Shown here piece after piece: positions 7,536 through 17,700 of a stretch of DNA of 64,000 nt (position 1 is the stretch's first letter; the number at the start of each line of letters is the position of its first letter). The stretch is from Oscillospiraceae bacterium (GTDB lineage: Bacteria; Bacillota; Clostridia; Oscillospirales; Ruminococcaceae): NCBI GenBank assembly GCA_003512525.1, contig DOQG01000003.1, positions 1 through 64,000 of the forward strand, written 5' to 3'. The notes under the pieces are model-generated. The model made no database searches and had not been told where the DNA came from. It was given only the letters and a program-made list of their open reading frames with translations. Both the position numbers and the translations under genes were made by a program.

Positions 7536-9611
7536 ATGAAATACGATAAAGAATTTACGGTTGCGCTTGCAGGCAATCCGAATGTCGGCAAAAGCACGGT
7601 TTTCAACGCTCTGACCGGGCTAAAGCAGCATACAGGAAACTGGGTGGGTAAAACAGTCGGTAATGCGACAGGAAGCTATATATATCATAACAACAAGTAC
7701 GAAATAACCGATCTTCCCGGTACATACTCATTGTGTGCTCATTCTGCGGAAGAAGTGACGGCACGGGATCATATCTGCTTTGCAAGACCCGATGTAACAG
7801 TAATTGTTTGTGACGCGTCCTGTCTGGAGCGTAATCTCAATCTTGTGCTTCAGATAACCGAGATCACAAATAAAGCCGTGATGTGTGTCAACATGATAGA
7901 TGAAGCCTCAAAAAAGAATATAGCGGTCAATGTAAAAAAACTGTCGGAATTGCTCGGCATACCTGTTGTTGCGACCTCGGCTCGCAATAAAAAGGGTCTG
8001 GATAAACTGATGGCAGTAATAGAAAGTGTAGCGCTGAGCAAAGAAAAAAATCGCGATATCACAGTTATCTACACAAACCGCACGGAAAAAGCGATATCAG
8101 AGCTTATGCCGCATGCAGTAGGAATTACCGATGACATAAGAAAACAGCGTTTCATATGTCTCAGATTACTGCAAAACGATGATGATATCAAAAAAAGCCT
8201 GTGCAGCAAATTCGGGATATGCTCGCAGAAATACGAGCCTTTACTGCTTAAGGCTGGGGAGCTGATATCAAAATCGGAAAAACCGTTTACCGATGAGATA
8301 GTGTCATGTATATTCATTACCGCCGAAGGTATAGCGGCAGAAAGCGTAAAAAAATCGTGCGACAGAAAATTATCCCGTGACAGAAAGATCGACAGAATAC
8401 TTACAGGAAAATTAACGGGAATACCTATTATGTTTCTGATGTTGCTCGGCATATTATGGATAACAGTCACAGGCGCGAATTATCCCTCTGCGTTGCTTTC
8501 GGAATTTTTCGGAAATGCTGAATTACTGCTTTATAACGGATTATCATCAATAGGTATACCGGAAATAATAAACAGTGCCCTTACACAAGGTGTATTCAGA
8601 GTACTTGCATGGGTCGTATCTGTTATGCTTCCGCCGATGGCAATATTCTTTCCGCTGTTCACAATACTTGAAGATTACGGCATATTACCCAGAATAGCAT
8701 TTAATCTTGATAAAGCATTCAAAAAAGCGGGAGCGTGCGGAAAACAGGCTCTGTGCCTATGTATGAGTCTTGGATGCAACGCCTGTGGAATTACAGGAGC
8801 AAGGATCATAGACAGTAAGCGGGAGCGACTTATCGCCGTTATCACTGCATCGATTATGCCTTGTAACGGTAAATTTCCGACGATAATCAGCGTTATAACA
8901 ATGTTTGCGATAGGCGTACCCGCTGTTGCAGGCTCAGGATTTATTGCGGCGTTATGGCTTGGTGTCATTATAGCTGCTGCAATTGCCGCTGTCATGATGG
9001 TGTCAAGATTGTTATCCAAAACACTTCTCAAAGGACTACCGTCATCATTCACGCTTGAATTGCCGCCGTACCGTACCCCCCAATTCGGCAAGGTTCTGGT
9101 AAGGGCTTTCCTTGACAGAACATTATTCGTTCTCGGAAGAGCTGTAGTCGTTGCAATTCCTGCGGGACTTATAATATGGATTATGGCGAATGTAACGATA
9201 GATGGTGCATCATTACTATGTCACTGTACAGAATTTCTTGATCCGCTCGGACACATTATGGGACTTGACGGCGCGATAATACTTGCGTTCATACTCGGTT
9301 TTCCCGCAAATGAGATAGTAGTACCCATAATCATAATGGCTTACTCAAACGGCTCGGCACTGACCGAGATATCCGAGCTTTCAGCTTTGAAAGAACTGTT
9401 TACGGCAAACGGCTGGACTATAGTTACAGCGATATGTATGGTCATATTCGTACTGTTTCACTTTCCGTGCTCTACCTCCTGTATCACGGTGTACAATGAA
9501 ACGAAGAGCATAAAATGGACCGCCGTAAGCTTTTTAGTACCTACCGTAATCGGAACTGTACTTTGCATAGCCGTGAACGGAGCTTGTGCTCTTCTTGGTA
9601 TAGGCAGTTGA
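7536..9611 (+). CDS. feoB: Ferrous iron transporter FeoB
   Basis: 691 aa. The ATG at 7536 is preferred to an in-frame GTG three codons earlier because AAAGG lies 8 bases upstream of it. N-terminal G domain: GNPNVGKS (G1, about 12-19), TVG (switch), DLPGTYS (G3), NMID (G4). The C-terminal half has the FeoB membrane core with its two Gate regions, LGCNACGI and GFPANEIVVPI, and a final CSTSC cysteine pair. It imports Fe(II) across the membrane, driven or gated by GTP. No feoA or feoC lies next to it, and it is transcribed alone, converging on the response regulator gene with no clear terminator between. Confidence 0.93.
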   Translation: MKYDKEFTVALAGNPNVGKSTVFNALTGLKQHTGNWVGKTVGNATGSYIYHNNKYEITDLPGTYSLCAHSAEEVTARDHICFARPDVTVIVCDASCLERNLNLVLQITEITNKAVMCVNMIDEASKKNIAVNVKKLSELLGIPVVATSARNKKGLDKLMAVIESVALSKEKNRDITVIYTNRTEKAISELMPHAVGITDDIRKQRFICLRLLQNDDDIKKSLCSKFGICSQKYEPLLLKAGELISKSEKPFTDEIVSCIFITAEGIAAESVKKSCDRKLSRDRKIDRILTGKLTGIPIMFLMLLGILWITVTGANYPSALLSEFFGNAELLLYNGLSSIGIPEIINSALTQGVFRVLAWVVSVMLPPMAIFFPLFTILEDYGILPRIAFNLDKAFKKAGACGKQALCLCMSLGCNACGITGARIIDSKRERLIAVITASIMPCNGKFPTIISVITMFAIGVPAVAGSGFIAALWLGVIIAAAIAAVMMVSRLLSKTLLKGLPSSFTLELPPYRTPQFGKVLVRAFLDRTLFVLGRAVVVAIPAGLIIWIMANVTIDGASLLCHCTEFLDPLGHIMGLDGAIILAFILGFPANEIVVPIIIMAYSNGSALTEISELSALKELFTANGWTIVTAICMVIFVLFHFPCSTSCITVYNETKSIKWTAVSFLVPTVIGTVLCIAVNGACALLGIGS

Positions 9612-9619
9612 TAAAATAT

Positions 9620-10243
9620 TTATTCATCACCCTTAAGATACCTTACCGCTATCTGTGTTCTGTGTTCAAGACCTGTTTTTTCGAGGATAACACTTATATA
9701 GTTTCTGACTGTGCCGTTTGACAAAAACAGTTTTTCGGCTATTTCTGCGTTGGAACAACCTTCGGCAATAAGCTTTACTATATCAAGCTCTCTTTCCGTA
9801 AGCAGGTCGAACACGGCACTTTTTCCGTAACACTTTACAGCGGCGTCACGGATATACGACAGAATATCCTGCTGGAATACCGTGCCGCCGTTGTAAACTG
9901 TTCTCAGCGCACTGAAAATCCCGTCTGTCTGTGTGTTTTTGAGAATATAGCCGCTGACCCCGACTTTAAGCGCACGCTGTATAAGCTCCTGCTCGTCAAA
10001 CGTTGTCAGTAAAAGCGGCTTGCACAGATTTTCCTCAAGCAGTATTCTTGCGGCTTCAATTCCGTCCATAACGGGCATTCTTATATCAAGCAACGCTATA
10101 TCGGTCTTGTATTTCCTGCAAAGCTCTACCGCTTCTGTGCCGTTACAAGCGACACTGACAATTTCAAAATCAGGCTGTGACGATATTATCATTTTAAGTC
10201 CCTCACGGATTATATTGTCATCATCTGCAATAATTATCTTCAT
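9620..10243 (-). CDS. NarL/LuxR-family response regulator
   Basis: 207 aa. Receiver domain 1-120: acidic pair DDD at 7-9, phospho-acceptor Asp53 in ALLDIRMP, Thr and Lys further on (LLTT, LKNT). C-terminal LuxR-type HTH about 143-205 with LTERELDIVKLIAEG and SNAEIAEKLFLSNGTVRNYI. Start overlaps the kinase stop by 4 bases (ATGA), so the pair is translationally coupled. It is the last gene of the ABC-exporter operon and probably controls that operon, as is common for exporter-linked LiaR/DesR-type pairs. Confidence 0.93.
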   Translation of the reverse strand: MKIIIADDDNIIREGLKMIISSQPDFEIVSVACNGTEAVELCRKYKTDIALLDIRMPVMDGIEAARILLEENLCKPLLLTTFDEQELIQRALKVGVSGYILKNTQTDGIFSALRTVYNGGTVFQQDILSYIRDAAVKCYGKSAVFDLLTERELDIVKLIAEGCSNAEIAEKLFLSNGTVRNYISVILEKTGLEHRTQIAVRYLKGDE

Positions 10244-11361
10244 ATGCTTTCCTCTTTCAGACTGAATATGTTTACTACCGAAAATCCGTCAGGCTGGGCC
10301 GGAAATATGCACTTTCCGTCCGTAAGCACTGTGCGCTCCTCGATTGCCGTAAGACCCGTACCCTTCTTGAACTCATCGCTACCACCGCCGTTATCCTTGA
10401 ACTCGGCACGGATCACCTTGTTCATAACCGATATTTTTAGTGAAAATTCATCTGCTCCCGAATGCTTGAGCGTATTGGTAAGCGTTTCAATGAGATTTTC
10501 CTTTATACAGTTCCATATGCGGAATGTGACTCTGTCAGCGTCGCCGTTGATTTCAAGTGTTGTTCTTATGTTATATTTTGCCTTATATTCTCCGAGTATC
10601 TCCTTAAGCTCGCTTATACCTATCGTTCTGCTGTCAGGACGTTCCTCGCGCAGTGCCTGCCTTATGTCATCAACGCCGCTCCTGAGATTATCCGTTACTG
10701 TGGTTATACACTGCTCTGCACTGTCGGGGTTTGTCCTGATGTTCAGCTTTGCCGCCTCAAGCAGAATTATACTTCCGGAAATACTGTGTCCGAGCTTATC
10801 GTGTATCCTTGCTGAAAACCGTCTGCGTTCTTCGACAGCCGCAGATTTCTTTGCTGTTTTGGCATATTCTTCAAGGCTTGCTATCCTACGGTTGAGGCGA
10901 ACAGTTTCCTCTCTGCTTTCTGCAAGCTGTTCACGGCATTTGATAAGCTGTCCTGCGGTAATATGGGTGACAGTGAATGCCACAAGCATTATAATAAGTA
11001 TCAGCACATCAATAAACGGCGGTTTTACTATGAAAAGAACAAGCAGTACCGAAACAGCACCGATATGTCGGAAATACTTTCCCGCACCGAATTTATCTAC
11101 GGAAAAGATTACGGCAAAGCACAGCACGAATATCAGATTGTCGCTGTATATAAGAAATGCGATAAAAGCCGAAACGCACGAACAGACCGCCGCCGCTTTA
11201 TCCGACTTTTTAAGCACCAACAGCAGATATTCAGCCAGAGCAAAGCAGGAAAAGGCGAGTACGGTAAGCACCGTATCGCCCGAATCACAGTTATTCATTA
11301 TATTCATAGTGCCGAATGCGGCAGTTGCCGTGAGTTTGAATACAAGATATATAAGTGACAA
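10240..11361 (-). CDS. DesK/LiaS-type sensor histidine kinase (HisKA_3)
   Basis: 373 aa from a TTG start with AAAGGA 7 bases upstream. The first 140 residues are a bundle of about five or six membrane helices with little external sequence, suggesting intramembrane sensing. A coiled coil (about 140-175) leads to the HisKA_3 box ERRRFSARIHDKLGHS with His187, then an HATPase domain with ENLIETLTNTLKHS (N box) and DNGGGSDEFKKGTGLTAIEER (G boxes). It should phosphorylate the regulator encoded directly downstream. Likely input is drug or envelope stress handled by the neighbouring exporter. Confidence 0.9.
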   Translation of the reverse strand: MSLIYLVFKLTATAAFGTMNIMNNCDSGDTVLTVLAFSCFALAEYLLLVLKKSDKAAAVCSCVSAFIAFLIYSDNLIFVLCFAVIFSVDKFGAGKYFRHIGAVSVLLVLFIVKPPFIDVLILIIMLVAFTVTHITAGQLIKCREQLAESREETVRLNRRIASLEEYAKTAKKSAAVEERRRFSARIHDKLGHSISGSIILLEAAKLNIRTNPDSAEQCITTVTDNLRSGVDDIRQALREERPDSRTIGISELKEILGEYKAKYNIRTTLEINGDADRVTFRIWNCIKENLIETLTNTLKHSGADEFSLKISVMNKVIRAEFKDNGGGSDEFKKGTGLTAIEERTVLTDGKCIFPAQPDGFSVVNIFSLKEESI

Positions 11362-11376
11362 TTCGTATTCCTTTCG

Positions 11377-12513
11377 TTACGCCTTTGAAACTACCGACTT
11401 TCTGCCGAAAAGTGCGGCGCTTGCAAGCATTATAAGCAATGTGTAGAGTATAAGCACGCAGATGTTTATCACAGGCTGTTCAGCCTCGCCCGACATAAAA
11501 TCGACATACCAGTATTGCGGCGTGATATACGACAGATATTTCAGCATACCTGCCGTTTCGTCTATCGGGAACCACGCACCGCCGAGCAGAGCGCCTATCG
11601 AGGTGATACAGCCCGAAAGCGTGGCAAGCGCCTGCTTTGAGCTTATCAGCTGTGCGAGCATTATTGATAATGCCGAGTTGAACAGCGAGTAGATTATTAC
11701 GGCGGCAAACACAAGCGGATAGCCGGCTGTCATCTGAGCGCCCGTGATAAGCAGGTACAGCGGTAAAACGATAAGTGCCGTAAAGGATATAAGCACACTT
11801 GCACCAAGCGTTCCGACAATATACTGTACGCCAGTTACAGATGAAACAGCCATTCTGCTGTATGTTCCGTATTGCCTGTCTTCCATTACCGCAAGAGTGA
11901 TAAATATGCCGATAGCGGTTACAAGCATTATCATAAATCCTTCGGAGAACTTAAAGCCTGCAGAGACATATTCGTCCTCTCTGTCGGATGTTACCGCATT
12001 TTCCTTAGTGAGTTTTGTGTCGGCGGCATCGCTGTTCATAATCTTTGAAAACAGCTCTGCGTCACCTTTTGCGGCATCTGCGGCAATATTGACGCTTCTC
12101 ATAAAGCCTTCGATATATACCGAGATATAAGCGCCGTTTTCGTAATCGTCAAGAGTGGTGGATTTTATCTTAACGTCTTTTCCGCCGATAACATTCTTTT
12201 CAAAGCCCTGCGGTATCTCTATTATAGCAGAAACGTCACGGTTAATCAATTTATCATTGAATTTTTCTTTGCCGTCCTCGATAATGTTCATATTTATTCT
12301 GTCGCAAAGATAGCTTTTCAGCATTGCGGAAAGCTCCGATTTATCGTTATCGGTCATGGCGATGTCTATCTTGTCGTTTACCGAGAACACGTTTGCTATC
12401 GGTCTGCCGCAGTAATAAAGCCCTATACTGCCTGCCCCTACAAGAAGTGCGATTACAAGTGCGTATTTAAGACGCTTCAGCATACCGAAAAATACCGTTC
12501 TTATATTATTCAT
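11377..12513 (-). CDS. ABC-2 type permease (second subunit)
   Basis: 378 aa from the ATG at 12513 (AGGGGAG upstream; 28 further codons in frame upstream lack a ribosome site and reach into the preceding gene). One membrane helix near residues 15-38, a large external domain to about 185, then about five helices (195-375). This is the ABC2_membrane_3/YhgE-like layout of NatB/YadG-partner exporters. The substrate is unknown; drugs, peptides or sodium are typical. Follows a paralogous permease by 14 bases. Confidence 0.85.
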   Translation of the reverse strand: MNNIRTVFFGMLKRLKYALVIALLVGAGSIGLYYCGRPIANVFSVNDKIDIAMTDNDKSELSAMLKSYLCDRINMNIIEDGKEKFNDKLINRDVSAIIEIPQGFEKNVIGGKDVKIKSTTLDDYENGAYISVYIEGFMRSVNIAADAAKGDAELFSKIMNSDAADTKLTKENAVTSDREDEYVSAGFKFSEGFMIMLVTAIGIFITLAVMEDRQYGTYSRMAVSSVTGVQYIVGTLGASVLISFTALIVLPLYLLITGAQMTAGYPLVFAAVIIYSLFNSALSIMLAQLISSKQALATLSGCITSIGALLGGAWFPIDETAGMLKYLSYITPQYWYVDFMSGEAEQPVINICVLILYTLLIMLASAALFGRKSVVSKA

Positions 12514-12527
12514 AATACGCTCCCCTT

Positions 12528-13622
12528 TCAGACGGATTTTTTTACACGGAATATTGCCGCACCGATAAGCGATACAGCAACCGTTACGGCAAGGCATACC
12601 GCAATTACCGCCAATGCACTGTCGCTTTCACCGTAAAGAGTGAGTCTGAATGCCGCTTGCTGAACGATATAAGGCGGCAGCTTGTCGCTGAAGCCTTCGA
12701 CGAATACCTGCTTTGAAAACGAGCCTGAGAAGAACAGCAATGCCCATGTAAGCGGTATCACGATGCTCTCCGCAGGTATTTTTATCAGTACCCCTATCAG
12801 CATACCTATGGCTATCGTCGCAAGCGAGCAGCAGGAGAACAGCAGGAACAGGATAAGGTTTCCGATAAAGCTGTCGCAGTATTTTGCTCCGAACACAAAC
12901 ACAGAAAACAGCATTATCACCGCATTTCCTATAACGGCGGAGGGAAGCGTACCGATGAGCTTTCCGAAAAACAGCTTTACTTTGCCGACAGGTGACAGAT
13001 AAAGACGCTGTAGTGTGAATATCCTTTCCTCGTCCTTAAGAGACGTACTGCCCATTATCATATGCGACATGAATATCATCATTACCGCCATACTCACCGC
13101 ATAATAGTCCATCATACTCCGTGTAACGCCAAGTCCGTCCTGCTCTACAAATGACTTTCCGGTATCGGCTTCTGTATTCATAAGCAGTGATGGGTCTGTT
13201 GATGCAATCTTATAGTATGTATCCGATACCGCAATATAAGAATTGAGTACAGAACCGAGCGCCCTGTTTGCAATTTCGTTTCTGCCGCTGTATAACAGAA
13301 TTTCCCCGTTTTCAAGCTTGATATATGCGTCTATATCACCCTTATCGGTAAGGCTCAGTGCGGTTTTTTCATCGCTTGCCTTTTCTGCCCTTATCATACT
13401 GATATTGTCAAGAAACTCAGCAAATGCCTTGCCGCTTTGTTCGTCTGTTTGCGAAATATTGTATTGCAGTTTAATTTCTCCTATGTCATAATCCGCTATA
13501 TCAAAATTCTGAAGCATCGTTCCGAGAAAGAATACCAGCAGTACCGGGAAGAAAAGCCCCATGAATACATTTGCGGGGCTTCTGAAATACTCCCTAATCT
13601 GTTTTATTATCAAACTAAGCAT
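12528..13622 (-). CDS. ABC-2 type permease (first subunit)
   Basis: 364 aa, AAGGAG before the ATG. Same architecture as its downstream neighbour: helix about 20-40, external domain to about 170, then membrane helices (about 175-360) including a helical stretch ending in the short basic tail RVKKSV. The two permeases probably form a heterodimer energised by the ATPase encoded 11 bases upstream. Confidence 0.87.
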   Translation of the reverse strand: MLSLIIKQIREYFRSPANVFMGLFFPVLLVFFLGTMLQNFDIADYDIGEIKLQYNISQTDEQSGKAFAEFLDNISMIRAEKASDEKTALSLTDKGDIDAYIKLENGEILLYSGRNEIANRALGSVLNSYIAVSDTYYKIASTDPSLLMNTEADTGKSFVEQDGLGVTRSMMDYYAVSMAVMMIFMSHMIMGSTSLKDEERIFTLQRLYLSPVGKVKLFFGKLIGTLPSAVIGNAVIMLFSVFVFGAKYCDSFIGNLILFLLFSCCSLATIAIGMLIGVLIKIPAESIVIPLTWALLFFSGSFSKQVFVEGFSDKLPPYIVQQAAFRLTLYGESDSALAVIAVCLAVTVAVSLIGAAIFRVKKSV

Positions 13623-13633
13623 ATTTCCGCTCC

Positions 13634-14578
13634 TTAACGTATCTCGTGTCCTGTAAGCGACAGGAACACAGCGTCCATATCCGGCTTTTCCGTGCTTATC
13701 TCGATTACAGGCAGATTTTGCTTTACAAGCTCGCTTATGATATGTGAAATATCATTACAGCTTATATCCGTATCCACGCTTATCATATTGTCGTTAAATT
13801 GCACCCTGTTTACATCGGGCAGGCAGGAAACAGCCCTTGATACTCTGCTTCTTGTTTCGCTGTCACAGGGTTTTGTAGTGATATGTACCGTACAGCTATC
13901 GGTTATCATTGTTATAAGCTCCTGCTGCGTACCCTCTGCCACAAGTCTGCCCTTGTCTATTATAGCTACTCTGTCGCAGATCTCCTCTACCTCATGCATA
14001 TAGTGCGAGGTATATATTACTGTCGCTCCGCTTTCACGCAGCTTCTTTATCGAACTCATTATATGCTCTCTTGACTGTGCATCAACTCCTACTGTAGGCT
14101 CGTCCATAACTATCAGCTTCGGTCTTTGTGCTATACCGCAGGCAATATTCAGTCTGCGCTTCATACCGCCCGACATTTTCTTCGGCTTCATATCCGCTTT
14201 ATCGGCAAGCCCGGCAAACTCAAGCGCAGTCATTGCGTTCTTATGAAGCTCCTCGCCCTTGAAGCCGTACAGCGAAGCGAAAAATTCAACGTTTTCCTTA
14301 GCTGTAAGATATGGATACACGGCTATTTCCTGCGGTACACTGCCTATTATGCGCCTTATTTCCGCTCTTTGCTTTGCAATATCCTTACCGTCTATCATCA
14401 CACTGCCCGATGTCATTTCATCAAGGGTTGTAATTATATTGATCGTAGTGGATTTTCCTGCTCCGTTAGGACCTATAAGTCCGAATATCTCACCCTCATT
14501 TACATCAAAGCTCAGATTATCTACGGCGCAATGATTGCCATAGTTCTTGACTAGATTTTTTACGCTTGCAAATATCAT
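13634..14578 (-). CDS. ABC exporter ATP-binding protein
   Basis: 314 aa. Walker A GPNGAGKST (about 37-45), Q loop SVPQE, signature MSGGMKRRL, Walker B LIVMDEPTVGVD, H loop TSHYMHE. The long C-terminal extension (about 225-314) is typical of NatA/DrrA-type drug-exporter ATPases. First gene of the five-gene operon ATPase-permease-permease-kinase-regulator, all on the minus strand with gaps of 15 bases or less. Confidence 0.93.
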   Translation of the reverse strand: MIFASVKNLVKNYGNHCAVDNLSFDVNEGEIFGLIGPNGAGKSTTINIITTLDEMTSGSVMIDGKDIAKQRAEIRRIIGSVPQEIAVYPYLTAKENVEFFASLYGFKGEELHKNAMTALEFAGLADKADMKPKKMSGGMKRRLNIACGIAQRPKLIVMDEPTVGVDAQSREHIMSSIKKLRESGATVIYTSHYMHEVEEICDRVAIIDKGRLVAEGTQQELITMITDSCTVHITTKPCDSETRSRVSRAVSCLPDVNRVQFNDNMISVDTDISCNDISHIISELVKQNLPVIEISTEKPDMDAVFLSLTGHEIR

Positions 14579-14619
14579 AAGTATTCCCCTTTCGGCTGTT
14601 TATTTATCTTACTGTAACG

Positions 14620-14648
14620 ATTATACACCTGCAAAGCGGATTTTACCA
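14620..14648 (-). promoter_or_regulatory. Candidate promoter of the ABC/two-component operon
   Basis: Minus strand TATAAT (14625-14620) about 42 bases before the ATG. At 17 bp the -35 is only TGGTAA, so activation by the encoded response regulator would make sense. Weak call. Confidence 0.35.
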
Positions 14649-14683
14649 GTTACAAACGGTATTTTCCTGTATGACATTTGTAA

Positions 14684-14720
14684 TAAAAAAGCTCTGACGG
14701 AGCGTTACCCCCGTCAGAGC
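14684..14720 (-). terminator. Strong terminator of the transporter/heptad operon
   Basis: GCTCTGACGG (14691-14700) and CCGTCAGAGC (14711-14720) form a perfect 10-bp stem with a 10-nt loop. The minus strand continues with a T-run (14690-14685). Confidence 0.9.
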
Positions 14721-14742
14721 CTTTGACTTATTAAGTTATTGA

Positions 14743-17700
14743 TTATTCATCGTCGGCTGAGATGCTCTCTGTTCTGTAAATGAACTTTACAGTGCCTTCT
14801 GTCTTATCCGACTTACCGCCGAATGTGTCATAGTCCTTGCCTGCGGCTACTGTAGCCTTCAGTTTGTCGATAAGTCCCGCAATATCGCCGTCAACAGCGT
14901 CAACTATCTTCTTGACAGCCTTTTCATTGAACTCGTCCATACCGTCATTCAGCTCCTTAGCACCGTCCCTTAACTGCTTTACACCGTCAATAAGAGTTGC
15001 TACACCGTCATTAAGCTTATCAGCGCCGTCCTTAAGGTCGCCTGCGCCGTCATGAAGCTGTAATGCACCGCTGTGAAGTGTGCCTACACCTGCTACAAGG
15101 CTTACTGTACCGTCCTTTAAATCGCCTGCGCCGTTATCAAGCTGAACAGCACCATCGTAAAGTGTGTTTACACCTGCTACAAGGCTTGCTGTGCCGTCTT
15201 TCAGATCGCTTGCGCCCTTGTTGAGGTCAGTTGCACCGCTCTGTAGTGTGCCTACGCCTGTCACAAGGCTTGAAGTACCGTCCTTTAAGTCGCTTGCACC
15301 CTTATTGAGGTCAGCCGCACCGCTCTGCAGTGTGCCTACGCCTGTCACAAGGCTTGCTGTACCGTCCTTCAAATCGCTTGCGCCTTTATTAAGCTGTAAT
15401 GCGCCGCTGTGAAGTGTATCAACACCTGTGACAAGGCTTGCCGTACCGTCCTTTAAGTCGCCCGCTCCCTTGTCAAGCTGATTTACACCTGCTATAAGTG
15501 TCGAGCCGCCGCTTGTGAGCTGCTCAGTGCCGTTCTTGAGCTGAGTAGCACCGCTGTGAAGATCCTTAGTACCGCTGTAAAGCTGTGATGCACCTGCTGT
15601 CAACGTCTGTGAACCGCTGTATGCACTGTCAACACCGGCTGTATATGTTGTAAGACCTGTATAGAACTGATTGTAGGAGTCAAGCTGAGTGATAAGGTTC
15701 TTTATCGTTGTCTGACCTGCCGCAGCCTTTGCAACCGCTTCATTTATCTGAGTTGTAACTGCGTCACTCTTCATATTCTGATCAATAAGCTGTTTCTTCT
15801 GAGCTTCAATATTCGTGCTTATCTGAGCCTTTACGTTGTCTGTTGCCATCTGTGCCGTTACTGCGGCATCGACCTGCTTCTGTACCGCTTCCGGGATTTG
15901 TCCTGCCTTTACTGCGGCATTGTACTGCTCAGCGGTCATCTCATAACCTGCTGTCTTGAGGACCGCCTCAAGAACCTTTGCCTGTACAGCCTGAGTAACA
16001 CCTGCTGTTATAGCATCGTTATTTTTTTCAACCTCAGCTGTAACCTTTTTAAGAGCCGTATTATATGCGAGGTCGTATACCTTATCTTTATCAAGTGAAC
16101 TTACAAGCTTGTTGAGCTCTGTCTTGTAGTTCTTTATCGTAAGCGTATTAACAGTAAGACCCGATGCCTTTATCTGTGTTTCGGCAGTTGATAATAGCGT
16201 TTCAAAAACCTGCTTTGCACCTGCATTAAGCTGTTCGCTGTTTGAAGAAAGCTGTCCTAGTCCCTTGCTGAGATCAGAGGCTCCCGTGCTTACCTGTCCT
16301 GCGCCGCTTTCAACCTGTGCCGCGCCGCTGTCGAGTGAAGCAGCTCCGCTGTTAAGCTGATCTGCGCCGGCTATAAGATCCTTTGCGCCGCTTACTAGAG
16401 CTGTTGTACCGTCCTTCAGCTGTCCTGCACCTGTATTCAGTGCATCTGCGCCTGTCTTAAGGTCATTTACACCGCTTACAAGCGAACCTGTACCGTCCTT
16501 TAGCTGTCCCGCGCCGCTGTCAAGCGCGCCCGCACCGTCTTTAAGGTCATTTGCACCGCTTACAAGCGTTCCCGTACCGTCCTTTAACTGTCCTGCACCG
16601 CTGTCAAGTGCGTCTGCGCCGCTCTTTAAGTCATTAACACCACTTACAAGTGTACCTGTGCCGTCCTTTAATTGTCCCGCACCGCTGTCAAGTGCTTCCG
16701 CACCTGACTTCAGATCCTTGATGCCGGCTACCAGAGAAACCGTACCGTCCTTTAACTGTACCGCACCCGTATTCAGCGCGTCTGCGCCTGTTTTAAGATC
16801 ATTTACACCGCTTACAAGTGTTCCTGTTCCGTCGTAAAGTGTGCCTGCACCGTCTGCGAGCTGCTTTGTGCCGTCCGCAAGCTCACCTGACTTCTCAAAT
16901 AATGTCACAAGCCCGTCATAAAGCTGTGAAGAGCCGTCTGAAAGCTGATCTACAGCGTCTGTAAATTCCTTGATAGTGCCGTCTATATCGTCCATATTGA
17001 GCTTATCGGTATCGACCTCGTTGAACAGCTCTGTCGTACCTACCGTCATGCAGGTCATAAGCTCGAAATTCTTAACATCTGCGCTGATTTCAACGTATGA
17101 TGGGATTTCATAATCGTCCTTGTCAAGTCCTAAGTTTTCCTGCATACCCGGAAGTGCAAAACCGAGAACTGCGGATCTGTCGCCATCGTTTACAAGCTTA
17201 CCGTTTGTAACCTCAATGTTCGTGAACTTCTCGTTATCCAGAACTGTTCCCGTCACCATAAGGAACGGAACGTACATTTCCATATCCTTGCCGTCAACCT
17301 TTACGGTACGCTTTTCATTATTTGTATAGTCAAAGCGGATCGTGACCTTGCCACTCTTGCCCTTTATCTCATCGGGAGTTACTGTCTTGCCGTCCAGAGT
17401 ATATGTAATCTTCATATCAACGGGAAGTGCCTTGTCAGTTGTGCCCTGGTAGTAGATATCGCTACCGTTGGCAGCCCATGTGTAGTTTTCACCGTTGTTT
17501 GTGAAGCTCTCGTTACCCTTGACGTTCTTTATATCTTTAAGTGAGGTTTCATCGGAAATTGATGCACTCTGTGAGCCGTTCTTCAGCCAGTCGCTGACGA
17601 TGACCTTCTTTGTTGTACCATCTGCGTTTGCAATGATATATACCGTTTCTTCCTTGCCGTCCGTATCAGAGCTGCTCTTTTCGCTGCTGCCGGTTTCCGT

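Noticed and set aside
10244..11446. 400-codon plus-strand open frame
   Set aside because: It is exactly antisense to the sensor kinase, has no ribosome site and reads as Ser-rich low-information sequence.
14930..16960. Regular DNA repeats considered as a CRISPR array or minisatellite
   Set aside because: The period is 84 bp, continuous without unique spacers, and in frame as protein heptads.
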